A stretch of 54,538 bases of DNA, from the NCBI GenBank assembly GCA_944388125.1, contig CALXHO010000009.1, positions 1-54,538 on the forward strand. The letters are read 5' to 3'. The stretch comes from an uncultured Gemmiger sp. (lineage in GTDB: Bacteria > Bacillota > Clostridia > Oscillospirales > Ruminococcaceae). The notes below the pieces were generated by a model. That model ran no database searches and was not told where the DNA came from. It saw only the letters and a program-made list of their open reading frames with translations. Both the position numbers and the translations under genes were made by a program. Within the stretch, counting starts at the first letter, position 1. Each line of letters opens with the position of its first letter. Of the stretch, positions 1-8,837 are shown piece by piece.

Positions 1-366
1 AAGAAGAAGGAACGCAAAAATATCAGTGCCGGCGCTGCTCACATTCAGAGCACGTTCAACAACACCATCGTCACCATTACCGATACCCAGGGCAACACCG
101 TTTCCTGGGCAAGCACTGGTGCGCTGAACTTCCGCGGCTCTCGTAAGAGCACGCCGTTTGCCGCGCAGAGCGCTGCCGAAGTTGCTGCCAAGGCCGCGAT
201 GGAGCATGGCATGAAGACTGTTGAGGTCTATGTCAAGGGCCCCGGTTCCGGACGTGAGAGCGCGATCCGTGCCCTGCAGGCTACCGGCCTGGAGGTCACC
301 ATGATCCGCGACGTCACCCCGATTCCCCACAACGGCTGCCGCCCCCCCAAGCGTCGCCGCATTTGA
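1..366 (+). CDS. rpsK: 30S ribosomal protein S11 (5' end missing)
   Basis: S11 of the small ribosomal subunit, part of the platform near the mRNA exit. The reading frame is open from base 1 and ends with TGA at 364-366. The visible 121 residues include the family blocks [40 protein letters not shown] and the basic C-terminal end CRPPKRRR. Only the first few residues lie outside the window. It is followed after 20 bases by rpsD, the usual order in the alpha operon. Confidence 0.97.
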   Translation, partial: KKKERKNISAGAAHIQSTFNNTIVTITDTQGNTVSWASTGALNFRGSRKSTPFAAQSAAEVAAKAAMEHGMKTVEVYVKGPGSGRESAIRALQATGLEVTMIRDVTPIPHNGCRPPKRRRI

Positions 367-386
367 TCGAAAGGAGAAACTGACTT

Positions 387-989
387 ATGGCTAAGAATAC
401 ACAGCCGATCGCCAAGCGCTGCCGCGCTCTGGGTATTTCTCCTGCTGTTATGGGTTATGCGAAGAAGAACACCAATCGCAATCCTGGCGGCCAGATGAGA
501 AAGAAGAAGAGTGAGTATGCTCTTCAGTTGGCCGAGAAGCAGAAGGTCAAGTTCGTCTACGGCATTATGGAGCGTCAGTTCCATTCTTACTACGAGAAGG
601 CCACCCGTATGCCCGGCCGTCCCGGTGATAACCTGCTGATCCTGGTGGAGCGCCGTCTCGACAACGTCGTTTACCGCCTGGGCTTTGCAGCGACCCGCCG
701 TGAGGCCCGTCAGCTGGTGAGCCATGCTCACTTCACCGTCAACGGCAAGAAGGTCAACATTCCTTCCTACCTGGTCAAGGCCGGCGACGTGATCGAGGTT
801 GCGGCTTCCAGCCGTTCTTCCGTCAAGTTCTCCAAGCTGACCGGCGAGGACGCTCCCGTTGTGCTGCTGCCCCAGTGGCTCGAGCGCGACAAGGGCGCTC
901 TCAAGGGCACCGTTACCAAGCTGCCTGTCCGTGAGGACATCGATGTGCCGGTTGCGGAGCACCTGATCGTCGAGTTGTACTCCAAGTAA
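387..989 (+). CDS. rpsD: 30S ribosomal protein S4
   Basis: S4 is a primary 16S rRNA-binding protein that nucleates assembly of the small subunit body. The 200-residue protein has the S4 N-terminal region and, from about residue 90, the S4 RNA-binding fold (RRLDNVVYRLGFAATRREARQLVSHAHFTVNG). The N-terminal zinc-binding cysteine cluster of some S4 proteins is absent, so this is a C-minus form. The ATG follows AAAGGAG. S4 often represses its own operon; the structured spacer just downstream could be related but this is not shown. Confidence 0.97.
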   Translation: MAKNTQPIAKRCRALGISPAVMGYAKKNTNRNPGGQMRKKKSEYALQLAEKQKVKFVYGIMERQFHSYYEKATRMPGRPGDNLLILVERRLDNVVYRLGFAATRREARQLVSHAHFTVNGKKVNIPSYLVKAGDVIEVAASSRSSVKFSKLTGEDAPVVLLPQWLERDKGALKGTVTKLPVREDIDVPVAEHLIVELYSK

Positions 990-1024
990 TCCTCTGCCAC
1001 CGAACGAGTTTTTTCACAAACGGG

Positions 1025-1086
1025 CTGCCTGAAGGTTTGCTGCAAAGCATAAGCCGCAGCCGCTTGGCTGCGGCGGATTCAGGCAG
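1025..1086 (+). other. Branched inverted repeat in the rpsD-rpoA spacer
   Basis: An outer 9-bp stem (CTGCCTGAA at 1025-1033 with TTCAGGCAG at 1078-1086) encloses a small TTTG/CAAA hairpin and a strong inner hairpin (GCCGCAGCC 1053-1061 with GGCTGCGGC 1066-1074). There is no T-run after it, so it does not look like a terminator. It could be an mRNA-processing or regulatory structure. Confidence 0.6.
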
Positions 1087-1129
1087 GCAGACAAAACCGG
1101 CCAGTGCCGGTTGATCAAGGAGGGTTTTT

Positions 1130-2089
1130 ATGATGGAGATTGAACGCCCCAAGATCGAGATGGTCAACCTTTCCCCGGATGGCCGTTATGGCAAGTTCGT
1201 CGTTGAGCCGCTGGAGCGCGGCTTCGGCACGACGCTGGGCAACAGCCTGCGCCGCGTGCTGCTGTCGTCGCTGCCCGGTGTGGCTGTGACCAGCGTCAAG
1301 ATCGACGGTGTGGTGCATGAGTTCTCTACCATCGAGGGCGTGAAAGAAGACGTCACCGAGATTGTTTTGAACCTGAAGGGCATCGCTGCCAAAATTTACG
1401 GCGAAGGTCCCCGTACCGTCCGTGTGGAAGCCGCAGGCCCGTGTGAGGTTACTGCCGGCAGCATCAAGCAGGGCGATGACCTCGAGATCCTGAACCCCGA
1501 CTGGCACATTGCCACGCTGGGTGAGGGCGCCAAACTCGTGATGGAGATCAGCTTCGACAAGGGCCGCGGTTACGTCCCCGCAGAGCGCAACAAGCTGGCG
1601 ATCGTTGAGAAAAACGACATCAGCACTCTGCCCGTGGACAGCATCTACACCCCGGTTCTCAAGGCGAACTATTCCGTTGAGAACACCCGTGTGGGTCAGA
1701 TCACGGACTACGACAAGCTGACCATCGAAGTCTGGACCGATGCCACCATCTCCGCACAGGAGGCTCTGAGCCTGGCTGCGCGCGTGCTGACCGAGCACCT
1801 GAACCTGTTTGTCAACCTCTGCGATGAGGCGGCCGAGACTGAGATCATGGTCGAAAATGACGAGAAGGGTAAGGAAAAGGCTCTGGAGATGACCATCGAG
1901 GAGTTGGATCTGTCGGTCCGTTCCTTCAACTGCCTCAAGCGCGCCGGCATCAACACCGTCGGTGATCTTGTCAGCAAGAGCGAGGACGAGATGATGAAGG
2001 TCCGCAATCTGGGCCGCAAGAGCCTGGAAGAAGTCATGGCAAAGCTGGACAGCCTGGGCTTTACGCTTACCCATGAGGACGATAACTGA
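1130..2089 (+). CDS. rpoA: DNA-directed RNA polymerase subunit alpha
   Basis: Alpha subunit; its dimer scaffolds assembly of RNA polymerase. The 319 residues contain the N-terminal dimerisation domain ([21 protein letters not shown] near residue 25), the insert domain, a linker at about 230-250, and the C-terminal domain that contacts UP elements and activators ([15 protein letters not shown] and [12 protein letters not shown]). Two adjacent ATGs (1130 and 1133) follow AAGGAGGG at 1117-1124. Spacing favours the first or second equally. It lies between rpsD and rplQ as expected. Confidence 0.98.
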   Translation: MMEIERPKIEMVNLSPDGRYGKFVVEPLERGFGTTLGNSLRRVLLSSLPGVAVTSVKIDGVVHEFSTIEGVKEDVTEIVLNLKGIAAKIYGEGPRTVRVEAAGPCEVTAGSIKQGDDLEILNPDWHIATLGEGAKLVMEISFDKGRGYVPAERNKLAIVEKNDISTLPVDSIYTPVLKANYSVENTRVGQITDYDKLTIEVWTDATISAQEALSLAARVLTEHLNLFVNLCDEAAETEIMVENDEKGKEKALEMTIEELDLSVRSFNCLKRAGINTVGDLVSKSEDEMMKVRNLGRKSLEEVMAKLDSLGFTLTHEDDN

Positions 2090-2094
2090 GAACC

Positions 2095-2174
2095 TCGGCC
2101 CGTTGGCCGACTGCGGACACCTGCGCGGTGTCCTGCAATAACGGCGATTTCGCCGGAGCCGCCCTTTACGGGGC
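2095..2174 (+). other. Four tandem hairpins in the rpoA-rplQ spacer
   Basis: The 114-base spacer packs four consecutive perfect stem-loops: TCGGCC/GGCCGA (2095-2110), GGACACC/GGTGTCC (2115-2133), CGGCG/CGCCG (2142-2155) and GCCC/GGGC (2161-2174). None has a T-run. The rplQ ribosome binding site follows directly. The function is unknown. Confidence 0.6.
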
Positions 2175-2203
2175 AGGCGATCTACAAAAAGGAGTGAAAC
2201 GGA

Positions 2204-2545
2204 ATGCCCGGTACTAGAAAGCTTGGCCGCGCCACCGACAGCCGCAAAGCGATGCTGCGCGCGATGGTGACCTATCTGTTTGAGAACGGCAAGATCGAGA
2301 CCACCGTCGCCCGTGCCAAGGAAGTTCGTTCCATGGCCGAGAAGATGGTCACCCTTGGCAAGAAGGAGGACCTGCACGCAAAGCGCCAGATCTTCTCCTA
2401 CATCACCAAGGAGGACGTGGCGAAGAAGGTCATCGACGAGTACGGCCCGAAGTATGCTGACCGCAACGGCGGCTACACCCGCATCATCAAGACGGGTATG
2501 CGCCGCGGCGACGCTGCCGAGATGGCTATCATCGAGCTGGTCTGA
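2204..2545 (+). CDS. rplQ: 50S ribosomal protein L17
   Basis: L17 of the large subunit, 113 residues. The family signature is clear at the N-terminus ([19 protein letters not shown]) and the protein ends with the typical [20 protein letters not shown] lies just before the ATG. It is the last gene of the alpha operon here and is followed by a strong terminator. Confidence 0.97.
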   Translation: MPGTRKLGRATDSRKAMLRAMVTYLFENGKIETTVARAKEVRSMAEKMVTLGKKEDLHAKRQIFSYITKEDVAKKVIDEYGPKYADRNGGYTRIIKTGMRRGDAAEMAIIELV

Positions 2546-2584
2546 TTTTCCGACCGCTTGATCTTCTCAATCCCATGAGAATCA

Positions 2585-2613
2585 GGGCGCTGCCTTCGGG
2601 CGGCGCCCTTTTT
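2585..2613 (+). terminator. Rho-independent terminator of the alpha operon
   Basis: GGGCGCTGCC (2585-2594), a TTCG tetraloop, then GGCGGCGCCC (2599-2608) and five T. Confidence 0.92.
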
Positions 2614-2779
2614 GTATGGCTGCCAGTGTGAGGCCGGGCAGCAGAAAAAAGAGCAGGATAAACATGGATTCCCTCCGGTTTGTGCATTGTGCGGGTGGCG
2701 CGGGACAGGGAAAATATGCTATTCTGAATAGGGAAGAGCCGCCGTCATCCTGCGGCAGGCGTGAAAGGGGGGATTGCGG

Positions 2780-3031
2780 ATGCATATATGGAAACAGCTG
2801 GTCTCCTGGATACAGGACACGCAGAAGCGCGCCTCCGCCTGTACCATGGCCACCGTGCTGATCTTGTTTCTGGTGCCGGGAATCGGATTATCCCTGGTTT
2901 ACGGAATGTGGCTGATACATGCCGTCTGGGCCGTCTTCCAGACGACAGACCGTACGGTCCGGATCATCTACGCCGTGCTCGCAATTGTGCTGGCAATTGC
3001 TCTGGTGCTCCGCCTGGCCGGCGGTATTTGA
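2780..3031 (+). CDS. Small two-helix membrane protein, unknown function
   Basis: An 83-residue protein starting MHIWKQLVSW, with two hydrophobic segments (about residues 22-48, VLILFLVPGIGLSLVYGMW and following, and about 58-80, IIYAVLAIVLAIALVLRLAG). The ATG at 2780 is preferred over the upstream TTG at 2774 because AAAGGGGG at 2764-2771 sits about 8 bases before it. An extended -10 (TGC-TATTCT, 2717-2725) lies upstream. I recognise no family. It stands alone between the alpha operon and prs. Confidence 0.6.
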   Translation: MHIWKQLVSWIQDTQKRASACTMATVLILFLVPGIGLSLVYGMWLIHAVWAVFQTTDRTVRIIYAVLAIVLAIALVLRLAGGI

Positions 3032-3427
3032 CGGCTTCTGCGGCTGAAAGAGCATGAGGCGGAGCCTGGAAAAGTGGGAATTTTGCGCAATAAAGCACGG
3101 TTTATTGCCCTGTTTGTCTTTTTCGGAAAGTCGGTTTTGAACAATTTGTTAAAAGCAGACAGAAATTGGAGGAACAGCCCGAAAGAGCGATGTGCAAGGT
3201 GACAAAATGTCGAAAATCCGGGAAAATTCTGCGCCGGAGTGCTGATTTTGGGGCTGCGCTGTGCTACAATATGAATGATTGCTGGGTATGCTGCGCGTAT
3301 GGCGGCTGCCCGAACGAGCCGGATGGTATCTGTATATAAAGGAATCCGAATGGGTAACCTTGCGGTGAGCCGTGGCAGGCGGCCCGCCGCTCAAAGAACG
3401 GCGAATCATAGAGAAGGAGTACGAAAT
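3032..3427. other. 396-base non-coding stretch before prs
   Basis: I find no convincing gene. An extended -10 promoter-like sequence (TGC-TACAAT, 3262-3270) probably drives prs, giving a leader of about 150 bases. The rest is AT-richer than the surroundings and shows no recognisable riboswitch. Confidence 0.5.
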
Positions 3428-4600
3428 ATGGACGAACAGCAGAATCTGGGCCCCCGCGACTTTTTTGTCAAGGAAGACGCCATTGCCGACCTTGGCCTGA
3501 TCGCATGCCCTGGTGCGGAAGAACTGGCAAAACTGGTGGATGGACATCTGGTCCGCTGGGCACGGGAAGTCGGCATGGATGTGGACAGCTTCATCATTCC
3601 GTCGGACTGCCCCCGCTTCCAGTCCGGTGACGCCAAGGGCCTGGTCAAGGCTTCCACCCGCGGCGACGACCTGTTTATCTTTGTGGATCCGGGCAATTAC
3701 AGCGTCACTTACAAGCTGTTTGGCTACGAGAACCATCTCTCTCCCGATGACCACTTCCAGAACCTGATCCGTCTGATTCAGGCATCTTCCGGCCGTGCAC
3801 ACCGCATCACGGTCATCATGCCCAGCCTGTACGGCGGCCGCCAGCATCGCCGCGTTTCCCGGGAGAGCCTGGACTGCGCCTACGCTCTGCAGCAGCTGCG
3901 CAACATGGGCGTCAAGAACATCATCACCTTTGATGCCCACGATCCCCGGGTTCAGAATGCTGTCCCCCTCATGAGCTTTGACAACGTCATGCCCACCTAC
4001 CAGGTGCTCAAGTGCCTGCTGCACCATGTGCCTGACGTCAATTTCTCCAAGGAGCATTTCATGATCGTCTCTCCCGATGAGGGCGCCATGAACCGCAACA
4101 TGTACTACTCCAGCGTGCTGGGCTGCAACCTGGGCATGTTCTACAAGCGCCGGGATTACAGCCGCGTTGTCAACGGCCGCAACCCCATCGTGGCCCATGA
4201 ATACCTGGGCGAGAGCGTTGAGGGCAAGGACGTCTTCATCGCCGACGACATCATCGCTTCCGGTGAGAGCATGCTGGACATCGCCTACGAGCTCAAGATG
4301 CGCGGTGCCAACAAGATCTTCACCTGCGCCACCTTCCCGCTGTTCACCTCCGGCCTGGACAAGTTTGACAAGGCCTACTCCGACGGCATCATCTCCGCAG
4401 TGCTGGGCACCAACCTGACCTACCGCACTCCTGAGCTGCTCAAGCGGGACTGGTACTTCGACGTTGATGTCTCCAAGTACACCGCTTACTTCATTGCCGC
4501 CATCAACCACGACAAGTCGGTCAGCAGCATCATTGATCCCATTGTCAAGATCCGTGCACTGCTCACCAAGCACGGCATCCCCATGGGCGGCGAAGTCTGA
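3428..4600 (+). CDS. prs: Ribose-phosphate pyrophosphokinase, long form
   Basis: Makes PRPP from ribose-5-phosphate and ATP for purine, pyrimidine, His, Trp and NAD synthesis. The phosphoribosyl-binding loop VFIADDIIASGES (residues 269-281) and the SPDEGAMNRN block (residue 215 on) identify the family. From the ATG after GAAGGAG the protein is 390 residues, about 70 longer than the usual 315, with extra sequence mainly at the N-terminus and within the catalytic region. The frame stays open upstream to 3275, but that part has no ribosome binding site. Confidence 0.9.
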   Translation: MDEQQNLGPRDFFVKEDAIADLGLIACPGAEELAKLVDGHLVRWAREVGMDVDSFIIPSDCPRFQSGDAKGLVKASTRGDDLFIFVDPGNYSVTYKLFGYENHLSPDDHFQNLIRLIQASSGRAHRITVIMPSLYGGRQHRRVSRESLDCAYALQQLRNMGVKNIITFDAHDPRVQNAVPLMSFDNVMPTYQVLKCLLHHVPDVNFSKEHFMIVSPDEGAMNRNMYYSSVLGCNLGMFYKRRDYSRVVNGRNPIVAHEYLGESVEGKDVFIADDIIASGESMLDIAYELKMRGANKIFTCATFPLFTSGLDKFDKAYSDGIISAVLGTNLTYRTPELLKRDWYFDVDVSKYTAYFIAAINHDKSVSSIIDPIVKIRALLTKHGIPMGGEV

Positions 4601-4621
4601 TCCCATTCCCCAAAACTGCAA

Positions 4622-4650
4622 AGCGGTCCCTGTGCCGGGGCCGCTTTTTT
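4622..4650 (+). terminator. Terminator after prs
   Basis: AGCGGTCCC (4622-4630) pairs with GGGGCCGCT (4637-4645), followed by six T. Confidence 0.85.
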
Positions 4651-4659
4651 GCGCAGCGA

Positions 4660-4688
4660 TTTACTTTGCACTCGATGGCATATATAAT
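4660..4688 (+). promoter_or_regulatory. Promoter of the murD cluster
   Basis: TTTACT, a 17-bp spacer and TATAAT. It lies between the prs terminator and murD. Confidence 0.75.
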
Positions 4689-4787
4689 CATAGATGGAAG
4701 GATGCGCCGTCCCGCGGCAGGGAAGATGGCATGTTGTGTGCCGCTCTCTGCCGGGGCGTATCCGGCAATTTGGGAGGAGGAACAGCC

Positions 4788-6185
4788 ATGTATCCCATTG
4801 ACCGTTTGAAAGAATTGATTCAGGGCAAGAAGGTTGCCTTTATCGGCGCCGGTGTCAGCCACAAGCGCTGCATTGAGCAGTTTGTGGGGATGGGGGCGGA
4901 TGTGACCCTGTGTGATCAGAAAGCATCTCTGGAGGACTTCGGTGAGTATGCCGACACCCTGCGCCGTCTCAATGTCAGACTGAGCCTGGGCAAACAGTAT
5001 ACCGACGGTTTCCGTGGCCAGGATATCATCATGCGTACGCCGGGCTATGAGTATTACAAACCGGCCCTGCAGGATGCCATCCGCGCCGGAACCATGGTCA
5101 CCAGTGAGGTGGAGCTGTTCTTTGAGTTCTGCCCCTGCGAGATCGTGGCCGTGACCGGCTCGGACGGCAAGACCACCACCACCACCCTCATCGCCAAGAT
5201 GTTTGAGGCCGCCGGCCGCAAGGTCTTTCTGGGCGGCAATATCGGCGCCGCCCTGCTGCCTCAGCTGGCCGACGTCACCCCGGATGCCGTGGCTGTGGTG
5301 GAGCTGTCCAGCTTCCAGCTCATCAGCATGCGGCGCTCGCCCAAGGTGGCGGTGGTCACCAACGTGACGCCCAACCATCTGGATCACCACAAGGATATGC
5401 AGGAATACATCGACGCCAAGCGCAACATCCTGCTGTGGCAGGTCCCGCCCTGCCGTGCCGTCCTGGGCTACGAGAACGACATCACCCGGGGCATGGCTTC
5501 CGACTGCAAGGGAGAGCAGGTCTGGTTCACCCGCCTGCACGATACCGACCACGGTGCCTTCCTGCGCAAGGAGGACGATACCCTCTGCTATGCCGAGAAC
5601 GGCGTGGTGACGCCTGTCCTGCCCCGCAAGGAGGTCAAGCTGCGCGGTCTGCACAACGTGGAAAACCTGCTGGCTGCCATTGCCGCTGTGTGGGGCCGGG
5701 TTCCCGTGGAGGCCATGCGCCGGGTAGGCTCCACCTTCACCGGCGTGGAGCACCGCATCGAGCCGGTGCGCATGCTGGACGGTGTGCAGTATTACAACGA
5801 CTCCATCGCTTCCAGCCCCACTCGGACCATTGCCGGCCTGCGCAGCTTTGACCAGAAGATCATCCTGATCGCAGGCGGCTACGATAAGAAGATCCCCTAT
5901 GAGCCTCTGGCACCCGAGATCCTGGCCCATGTCAAGGTGCTGGTTCTCATGGGGGCTACCGGTCCCCGCATTGAGAAGGCAGTCCGGGAACATCCCGATT
6001 TTGCCGCAAGCGACCTGGTAATCCTCCATGCGGAGTCCATGGAGCAGGCGGTGGAACTGGCGCGCCAGAGTGCGCACCCCGGCGATATTGTCAGCCTGTC
6101 GCCCGCCTCGGCTTCCTTTGATCTGTACCCCAACTTTGAGGTGCGCGGCCGGGATTACAAGCGCATTGTCAACGCCCTGAAATGA
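4788..6185 (+). CDS. murD: UDP-N-acetylmuramoyl-L-alanine--D-glutamate ligase
   Basis: Cytoplasmic Mur ligase that adds D-Glu to UDP-MurNAc-L-Ala in peptidoglycan synthesis. The protein (465 residues) has an N-terminal nucleotide-binding region (KVAFIGAGVS, about 17-26), the ATP P-loop GSDGKTT (124-130), the central VTNVTPNHLDHH block and the C-terminal domain (VEHRIEPVRMLDGVQYYNDS, ILIAGGYDKKIPY). The ATG at 4788 follows GGGAGGAGG. The frame is open further upstream without a binding site. It overlaps the next gene by ATGA. Confidence 0.96.
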   Translation: MYPIDRLKELIQGKKVAFIGAGVSHKRCIEQFVGMGADVTLCDQKASLEDFGEYADTLRRLNVRLSLGKQYTDGFRGQDIIMRTPGYEYYKPALQDAIRAGTMVTSEVELFFEFCPCEIVAVTGSDGKTTTTTLIAKMFEAAGRKVFLGGNIGAALLPQLADVTPDAVAVVELSSFQLISMRRSPKVAVVTNVTPNHLDHHKDMQEYIDAKRNILLWQVPPCRAVLGYENDITRGMASDCKGEQVWFTRLHDTDHGAFLRKEDDTLCYAENGVVTPVLPRKEVKLRGLHNVENLLAAIAAVWGRVPVEAMRRVGSTFTGVEHRIEPVRMLDGVQYYNDSIASSPTRTIAGLRSFDQKIILIAGGYDKKIPYEPLAPEILAHVKVLVLMGATGPRIEKAVREHPDFAASDLVILHAESMEQAVELARQSAHPGDIVSLSPASASFDLYPNFEVRGRDYKRIVNALK

Positions 6186-6976
6186 TCCGGGCCGTCCAGA
6201 CAGAGGCCGATGCCCGGGAATTTGCCGCCCGCATTCATGGGCAGTTCTATTTCCGCTCTGCCATGGGGATGCGCCTGGCTCTGTTCGGGCAAAAGCCCGG
6301 CTCCGGCTGGCGCTTCTGCCTGACGGACAGCGGCGCACTGATGCTGCGGGGAGCCTCCGCCCAGCTGTGCGGGGCGTGCCGGGACGATGCCGAGGGGGAA
6401 GAGGTCGCTGCATTCCTGCACTTTTCCGGTGTGGAAACGCTGCTCTGCCGGGAGGAAGATCGCATGCTGCCCGGCTGGGGAGAACCCCGGCAGCGGGTGG
6501 GCTTCTGCCTGCCGAAGGGAAAATCCCTGACAGGGAAACCGGCCCTGGAGGATGCAGACACCTTCCCCGGTGCTCCGCCGGCAGGGATGCAGATGGAGGT
6601 ATCTCCCTCCATGTGGGAGATCTCCCGGCTGCTCTTTGCCGACCAGGAGGAGCAGGAGCGGTTCTATTCGGACAGCTGCACGGCGGCAGCGCATGGAATG
6701 GGCTGCACCTGGGCGCTGCGAGCGCCCGACGGCGCGCTGGTTACCACTGTGAGCTGCTGTGCCGACTTTGACGGCGAGGCCTATGTGGCGGCCGGAATGA
6801 CGGCGCCGGACTGGCGGGGCAGGGGACTGGGAGCCTGGCTCATCGCGGCCATGCTTTCGAACAAGGCCCGTACCGCCGATGCAGTGCTTTTGTGTGAACC
6901 GGCTCTCTGCGGATTTTATGAGCGAATGGGCCTGCACCGGGGCCCGACGTTTGCACTTTACCGCCCGGTTCCGTGA
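6182..6976 (+). CDS. GNAT-family N-acetyltransferase
   Basis: 264 residues with an acetyl-CoA-binding signature near the C-terminus (TAPDWRGRGLGAWLIAAML) and a closing strand plus tyrosine region typical of the fold (PALCGFYERMGL). The N-terminal half is weakly conserved; it may be a degenerate second GNAT repeat, but I cannot prove this. The start overlaps the murD stop (ATGA), so the two are translationally coupled. The substrate is unknown; a cell-wall role is only suggested by position. Confidence 0.8.
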   Translation: MIRAVQTEADAREFAARIHGQFYFRSAMGMRLALFGQKPGSGWRFCLTDSGALMLRGASAQLCGACRDDAEGEEVAAFLHFSGVETLLCREEDRMLPGWGEPRQRVGFCLPKGKSLTGKPALEDADTFPGAPPAGMQMEVSPSMWEISRLLFADQEEQERFYSDSCTAAAHGMGCTWALRAPDGALVTTVSCCADFDGEAYVAAGMTAPDWRGRGLGAWLIAAMLSNKARTADAVLLCEPALCGFYERMGLHRGPTFALYRPVP

Positions 6977-7022
6977 GAAATCACCAAGAGATACAGGAAC
7001 AAGAAAAGGATTTGTCAGATTT

Positions 7023-8285
7023 ATGATCGAACAGTTTTACGATATCAAACCCGAGGTGCTGGCCCTGGACGAGAAGGCCATGCAGCTCTGCAAGGAGCAG
7101 TTTGCCGCCACCGAGCGCATCCGGGATTACAACCAGCTCAAGATGCTGCGTGCCTTTACCGACTGCGGTGTGGAGGCACGGCATTTCTGGGGTTCCAGCG
7201 GATACGGCGTCTGGGACGACAGCCGCAACAAACTGGAGGAAGTCTTTTCCCGCGCCATGGGCGCGGAGGACGCCCTGGTCCGCCCGCAGTTCATGAGCGG
7301 TACCCACACCATTGCAGTGGCGCTGTTTGGCCTGCTGCGGCCCGGCGATACTCTGCTGGCTGCCACCGGCCGCCCCTACGACACGCTGGAAGGCGTCATC
7401 GGCATCGGGGAGGCCGGCAAGGGCTGCGGCACGCTGCGGGAGTTCGGTGTGCTGTATGATGAAGTCCCCCTGACCGGGGATATGCAGCCGGATTATGAGG
7501 GCATTGCCAAAAAGGCTCCTGCCGCCAGGGTTCTGCACATCCAGCGCAGCCGGGGCTACACCCAGCGCAACGCCTTCTCCCTGGAGACCATCGAGAAGGT
7601 CATCCGCACCGCCCGGGCAGTCAACCCCAACGTCATTATCTTTGTGGACAACTGCTACGGTGAGTTTACCCAGACCAGGGAACCCCTTGCTGTGGGGGCC
7701 GACATCATGGCGGGCAGCTTCATCAAGAATCCGGGCGGCGGCATCACGCCTACGGGCGGCTATATTGCAGGCCGGGCCGATCTGGTGGAAAAGATCAGCC
7801 ATCGCTTCACGGCACCCGGCATCGGCAAGGATCTGGGATGCACCCAGGACTCGCTGCGGGATACCTTCCTGGGCTTTTACTACGCACCCGGCGTGGTTTG
7901 CGAGGCACTCAAAACGGCCATTTACGCCCAGTGTCTGCTGGAGCTGGTGGGCGTCCATCCGGTGCCCCGCTATACCGACGAGCACAACGATATTGTGACC
8001 TGCTTTGATTCGGGCAGTGCGGAAGCCTTGCAGGGCTTCTGCACCGGCATCCAGAAGGGCAGCCCCATCGACAGCTTTGTCACCCCCGAGCCTGCCGATG
8101 AACCCGGCTACACCGACAAGGTCATTATGGCGTCGGGCAGCTTCACCGAGGGCAGCACCATCGAGCTCTCTTGCGACGGCCCCCTGCGCCCGCCCTTTAC
8201 CTGCTACCTGCAGGGGGGCGTCAACTTTACCGCAGGCCGTGCCGCCGTGCTCTGTGCCATCCAGAATGCTTTCTTCCGCGACTGA
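7023..8285 (+). CDS. Methionine gamma-lyase family (PLP-dependent) protein
   Basis: 420 residues of the family often annotated as aluminium-resistance or cystathionine beta-lyase-like protein, fold type I PLP enzymes. The likely PLP lysine is K235 in GSFIKNPGGGITPTGGYIAG. Further conserved blocks are HFWGSSGYGVWDD, EDALVRPQFMSGTH and VDNCYGEF. The ATG at 7023 gives the family-typical beginning MIEQFYDIKPEVLALD; an AAAAGGA is about 13 bases upstream. The true substrate is uncertain. It is probably cotranscribed with murD and the acetyltransferase. Confidence 0.88.
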   Translation: MIEQFYDIKPEVLALDEKAMQLCKEQFAATERIRDYNQLKMLRAFTDCGVEARHFWGSSGYGVWDDSRNKLEEVFSRAMGAEDALVRPQFMSGTHTIAVALFGLLRPGDTLLAATGRPYDTLEGVIGIGEAGKGCGTLREFGVLYDEVPLTGDMQPDYEGIAKKAPAARVLHIQRSRGYTQRNAFSLETIEKVIRTARAVNPNVIIFVDNCYGEFTQTREPLAVGADIMAGSFIKNPGGGITPTGGYIAGRADLVEKISHRFTAPGIGKDLGCTQDSLRDTFLGFYYAPGVVCEALKTAIYAQCLLELVGVHPVPRYTDEHNDIVTCFDSGSAEALQGFCTGIQKGSPIDSFVTPEPADEPGYTDKVIMASGSFTEGSTIELSCDGPLRPPFTCYLQGGVNFTAGRAAVLCAIQNAFFRD

Positions 8286-8310
8286 GCATCCACACTGAAA
8301 AAAGAATCCG

Positions 8311-8370
8311 AAAAAATACCGCCGCTTTCCAATCGCCCTACAAGAGGCAGGAAAGCGGCGGTATTTTTTT
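8311..8370. terminator. Bidirectional terminator
   Basis: A perfect 20-bp inverted repeat (8311-8330 with 8350-8369) beginning with six A and ending with seven T. It serves both the forward lyase gene and the reverse small gene. Confidence 0.93.
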
Positions 8371-8394
8371 GCGGTCTCGCGGCCCGGGCCCGGG

Positions 8395-8565
8395 TCAGCG
8401 GCTTTTGATGCCGGTGCGCTGCTGCTGGGCAGCGCGGTACATGGCCTTGACTTCCTCGTGGTGGCGGTTGACCATGGCAAAGGCGTCCTCCCCATGGCGC
8501 AGAGCCTGACGGGGGCGGGGAGCGGTAACGGGAATATCGATGGCGCGTTTGTCGGCAGTTTGCAT
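8395..8565 (-). CDS. 56-residue orphan protein with NRHHxEVKxxYRxA motif
   Basis: No family recognised. The ATG at 8565 is chosen because CAGGAGGT precedes it at good distance; a longer in-frame start at 8613 lacks a site. The protein has an IDIPV segment (residues 9-13) followed by APR, and a C-terminal amphipathic block VNRHHEEVKAMYRAA (32-46). Both parts reappear in the small protein at 48094-48393, where they read IDIPL..SPR and VNRHHAEVKELYRRA. The two therefore seem to be members of one small family. It has no membrane segment, is basic and probably soluble. Confidence 0.65.
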   Translation of the reverse strand: MQTADKRAIDIPVTAPRPRQALRHGEDAFAMVNRHHEEVKAMYRAAQQQRTGIKSR

Positions 8566-8781
8566 GGCAAGGACCTCCTGAACATTTTTTGACACAGGTT
8601 TAGCATCTTCCAATCTTATCTATTATATTCGTGCATGAATGTATCTGAGTTGTTACAAAAAATGCCAATTCCGAAGAAAAAATTGTAAGGCTGCGGAAAA
8701 CAGGGAAAAACTTGCCGGAATCCGCTCCCGTATGGGATTTGCCGCCCGGGAAAAGCATGCCGGACGCAGCATGCCGGACAG

Positions 8782-8820
8782 AAAAAAGCCCCCGGCAAAG
8801 AACATGTCTTTACCGGAGGC
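8782..8820 (-). terminator. Terminator of ireB
   Basis: On the reverse strand GCCTCCGGTAAAGA pairs with TCTTTGCCGGGGGC, followed by six T. Confidence 0.88.
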
Positions 8821-8837
8821 AGATGTTTGGGATCGGG

